From contig CAUYUJ010022060.1 of assembly GCA_963575745.1 (NCBI GenBank), positions 102,501 through 166,500 on the forward strand: DNA of 64,000 bases, given 5' to 3'. Every line of letters starts with the position of its first letter. The stretch's first letter is position 1. The translations under genes were made by a program, and so were the position numbers. The notes beneath the pieces were generated by a model. It saw only the letters and a list, made by a program, of their open reading frames with translations. It searched no databases and was not told where the DNA came from. This DNA is from Prorocentrum cordatum (lineage: Eukaryota; Sar; Dinophyceae; Prorocentrales; Prorocentraceae). This document shows positions 63,070-64,000 of the stretch, piece after piece.

Positions 63070-64000
63070 TTAGGAAGCGCAGTAACCGTGTGTGAGCCTC
63101 TCGCGCTCTCCGGCCGGGGGGCCTGTCTGTGGAGGCGGCTCTCCTGAGGTATCCTCTGCTTGTCGCTCCTGTGGGGGTCTTGCTTCCGAAGGCAGGTCTG
63201 AGCGTGGGGAAGCCTGTGCTCGTTGGCTCTGCCCTCTCGTCTGCTCGGTCTCTCGGCGTCCTTCATCCGTCTCCTGCATGTGCTCGTCTGCAGCGCTCTC
63301 CCTCGGTGGGGCGTTGACATAGGAACCTCCTGGGGACGCCGAGGACGTAGTGTTGCCTGCTCTATTGTCACCTTGCCGTCGTCTCGAAATGCCTGATGCC
63401 GTCTGGGAGTCCTGACTGCTGTGGCGCTCTGTTTGCGGAGTCCCTGCTTGTGCGGCTGTCCCTGGGCTCGACTGACGGCCCGGGGGGTCGCTGGGTGGGT
63501 TTTGTGGTTCCCGTGGCACGTTTCGATTCGACGCTTGCGGTTCGCTCCGCTCTCCGCGTTGTGCTCCCTGTGCGTGGCCCTGTCTGGTCCGCGCACTCTG
63601 TGCCCCCGTCTCACTCGCGAGGTTCGCGCTGTTGTTCCTATGAGTCCTTCGGGGCCTGGGGACCCTCCCTGGGTCGTGCCGCAACCTGTCTTCGCTGGCT
63701 GCCCTTTTGAGTCTCTCATCTAAGGCCTGGATGCCTTCCAGCGTGCCTGGCACCAACCTGCGTGCAGTGCTGCTGTCGACGTCTGCTCCCCTGCTCCCAG
63801 GGGCCTCAAGCCAGGGGTGGTGGGCAGTATATGTGAGGTCTGGCTCAGGTGATAGCCATTGAGCGAAAGGGAGTTGTCTGGTGACCTCCTCCTTTATGCC
63901 TAACTCCCTGATGAGTTGGTTTAGGTGGTCTCTTTCCAGCGAAGCAGGGTCCGTTAGCTGAAGTATCCATATGGCAGCGTACAGGTCCCAGTTGTATATT
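63070..64000 (-). pseudogene. Copy B uncharacterised region, cut by window edge
   Basis: The frame is open from the window edge down to TAA 63070-63072. It reads YNWDLYAAIWILQLTDPASL, ERDHLNQLIRELGIKEEVTR, FAQWLSPEPDLTYTAHHPWL and then the low-complexity linker (VPGTLEGIQALDERLKRAAS onward). It corresponds to the end of copy A's 36694-38274 frame but keeps 31 residues that A lacks. Function unknown. Confidence 0.5.

Larger units (their letters stand above)
45410..64000 (-). mobile_element. Giant non-LTR retrotransposon, copy B (5' part outside window)
   Basis: This has the same domain order as copy A from the uncharacterised region onward: linker, DNMT3-like methyltransferase, APE endonuclease, RT, zinc segments, RNase H, ORF3 with zinc finger, SF1 helicase, Cys-rich region, tail and 3' UTR. 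It is on the same strand as A and immediately upstream of it. Protein-level similarity to A is high across motifs but the DNA is clearly diverged, so the copies are old or belong to different subfamilies. It has fewer breaks in the methyltransferase and endonuclease than A, which makes it the better reference. The N-terminal RING part would lie beyond 64000. Confidence 0.75.

Noticed and set aside
17900-64000. LTR retrotransposon or viral (polinton-like) origin for the giant element
   Set aside because: No long terminal repeats, integrase, protease or capsid motifs; APE endonuclease plus RT with 3'-terminal similarity fits a LINE.

Overview
This looks like eukaryotic nuclear DNA, most likely from a dinoflagellate. 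That is an inference from the very G+C-rich sequence, the abundance of decayed non-LTR retrotransposons, the long simple and satellite repeats, a retrotransposon-encoded cytosine-5 DNA methyltransferase (a combination previously reported in dinoflagellates), and the only host-like gene being a split eukaryotic RMND1/DUF155-family fragment. No operons, prokaryotic promoters, rRNA, tRNA or CRISPR are visible.

Layout. 1-9.6 kb is repeat-rich and has no intact gene. It holds plus-strand scraps of one LINE-type element (pre-RT, RT and RNase H tail, 0.45-6.3 kb), interrupted by a TACA microsatellite (3.0-3.5 kb) and a ~102-bp satellite (3.9-5.2 kb). A ~170-bp triplicated repeat (6.7-7.1 kb), an A91 tract (8.8 kb) and a TA microsatellite (9.6 kb) follow. 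9.7-14.7 kb is a minus-strand LINE of a second family: APE endonuclease, RT, a C2H2 finger after the RT, and an additional clean 249-codon frame. 15.36-15.85 kb holds the C-terminal exons of a minus-strand RMND1-like gene. 16.3-17.8 kb is low-complexity repeat.

From about 17.9 kb to the right edge, the window is filled by two copies (A, ~17.9-45.4 kb; B, ~45.4 to beyond 64 kb) of one giant minus-strand non-LTR element, arranged head to tail. Read 5' to 3' on the minus strand, the element encodes a proline-rich N-terminus, a RING-H2 domain, an uncharacterised ~500-aa region and an Arg/Pro-rich linker. These are followed by a DNMT3-like cytosine-5 methyltransferase, an APE-type endonuclease, a reverse transcriptase with YVDD, Cys/His zinc-binding segments and RNase H. 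A separate downstream ORF (ORF3) carries a matrin-like zinc finger, a UPF1-like SF1 helicase, a cysteine-rich region and a basic tail. Both copies are broken by frameshifts and substituted stops, mostly at different places, so the domain order can be read by comparing them. The two copies are clearly diverged but conserve the catalytic motifs, so they are separate family members rather than a fresh duplication.

A 15-bp motif (GCAGCCGATAGCCGC on the plus strand) recurs in one orientation in the 5' region, just before ORF3 and in the 3' UTRs of A and B. On the sense strand most copies lead into a pyrimidine tract. It is the best candidate for an undescribed regulatory or splicing signal of this element. 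The likely working model is inference: EN and RT carry out target-primed integration, RNase H removes RNA, and the helicase, RING and methyltransferase modules act on transcript, host proteins or newly made DNA.
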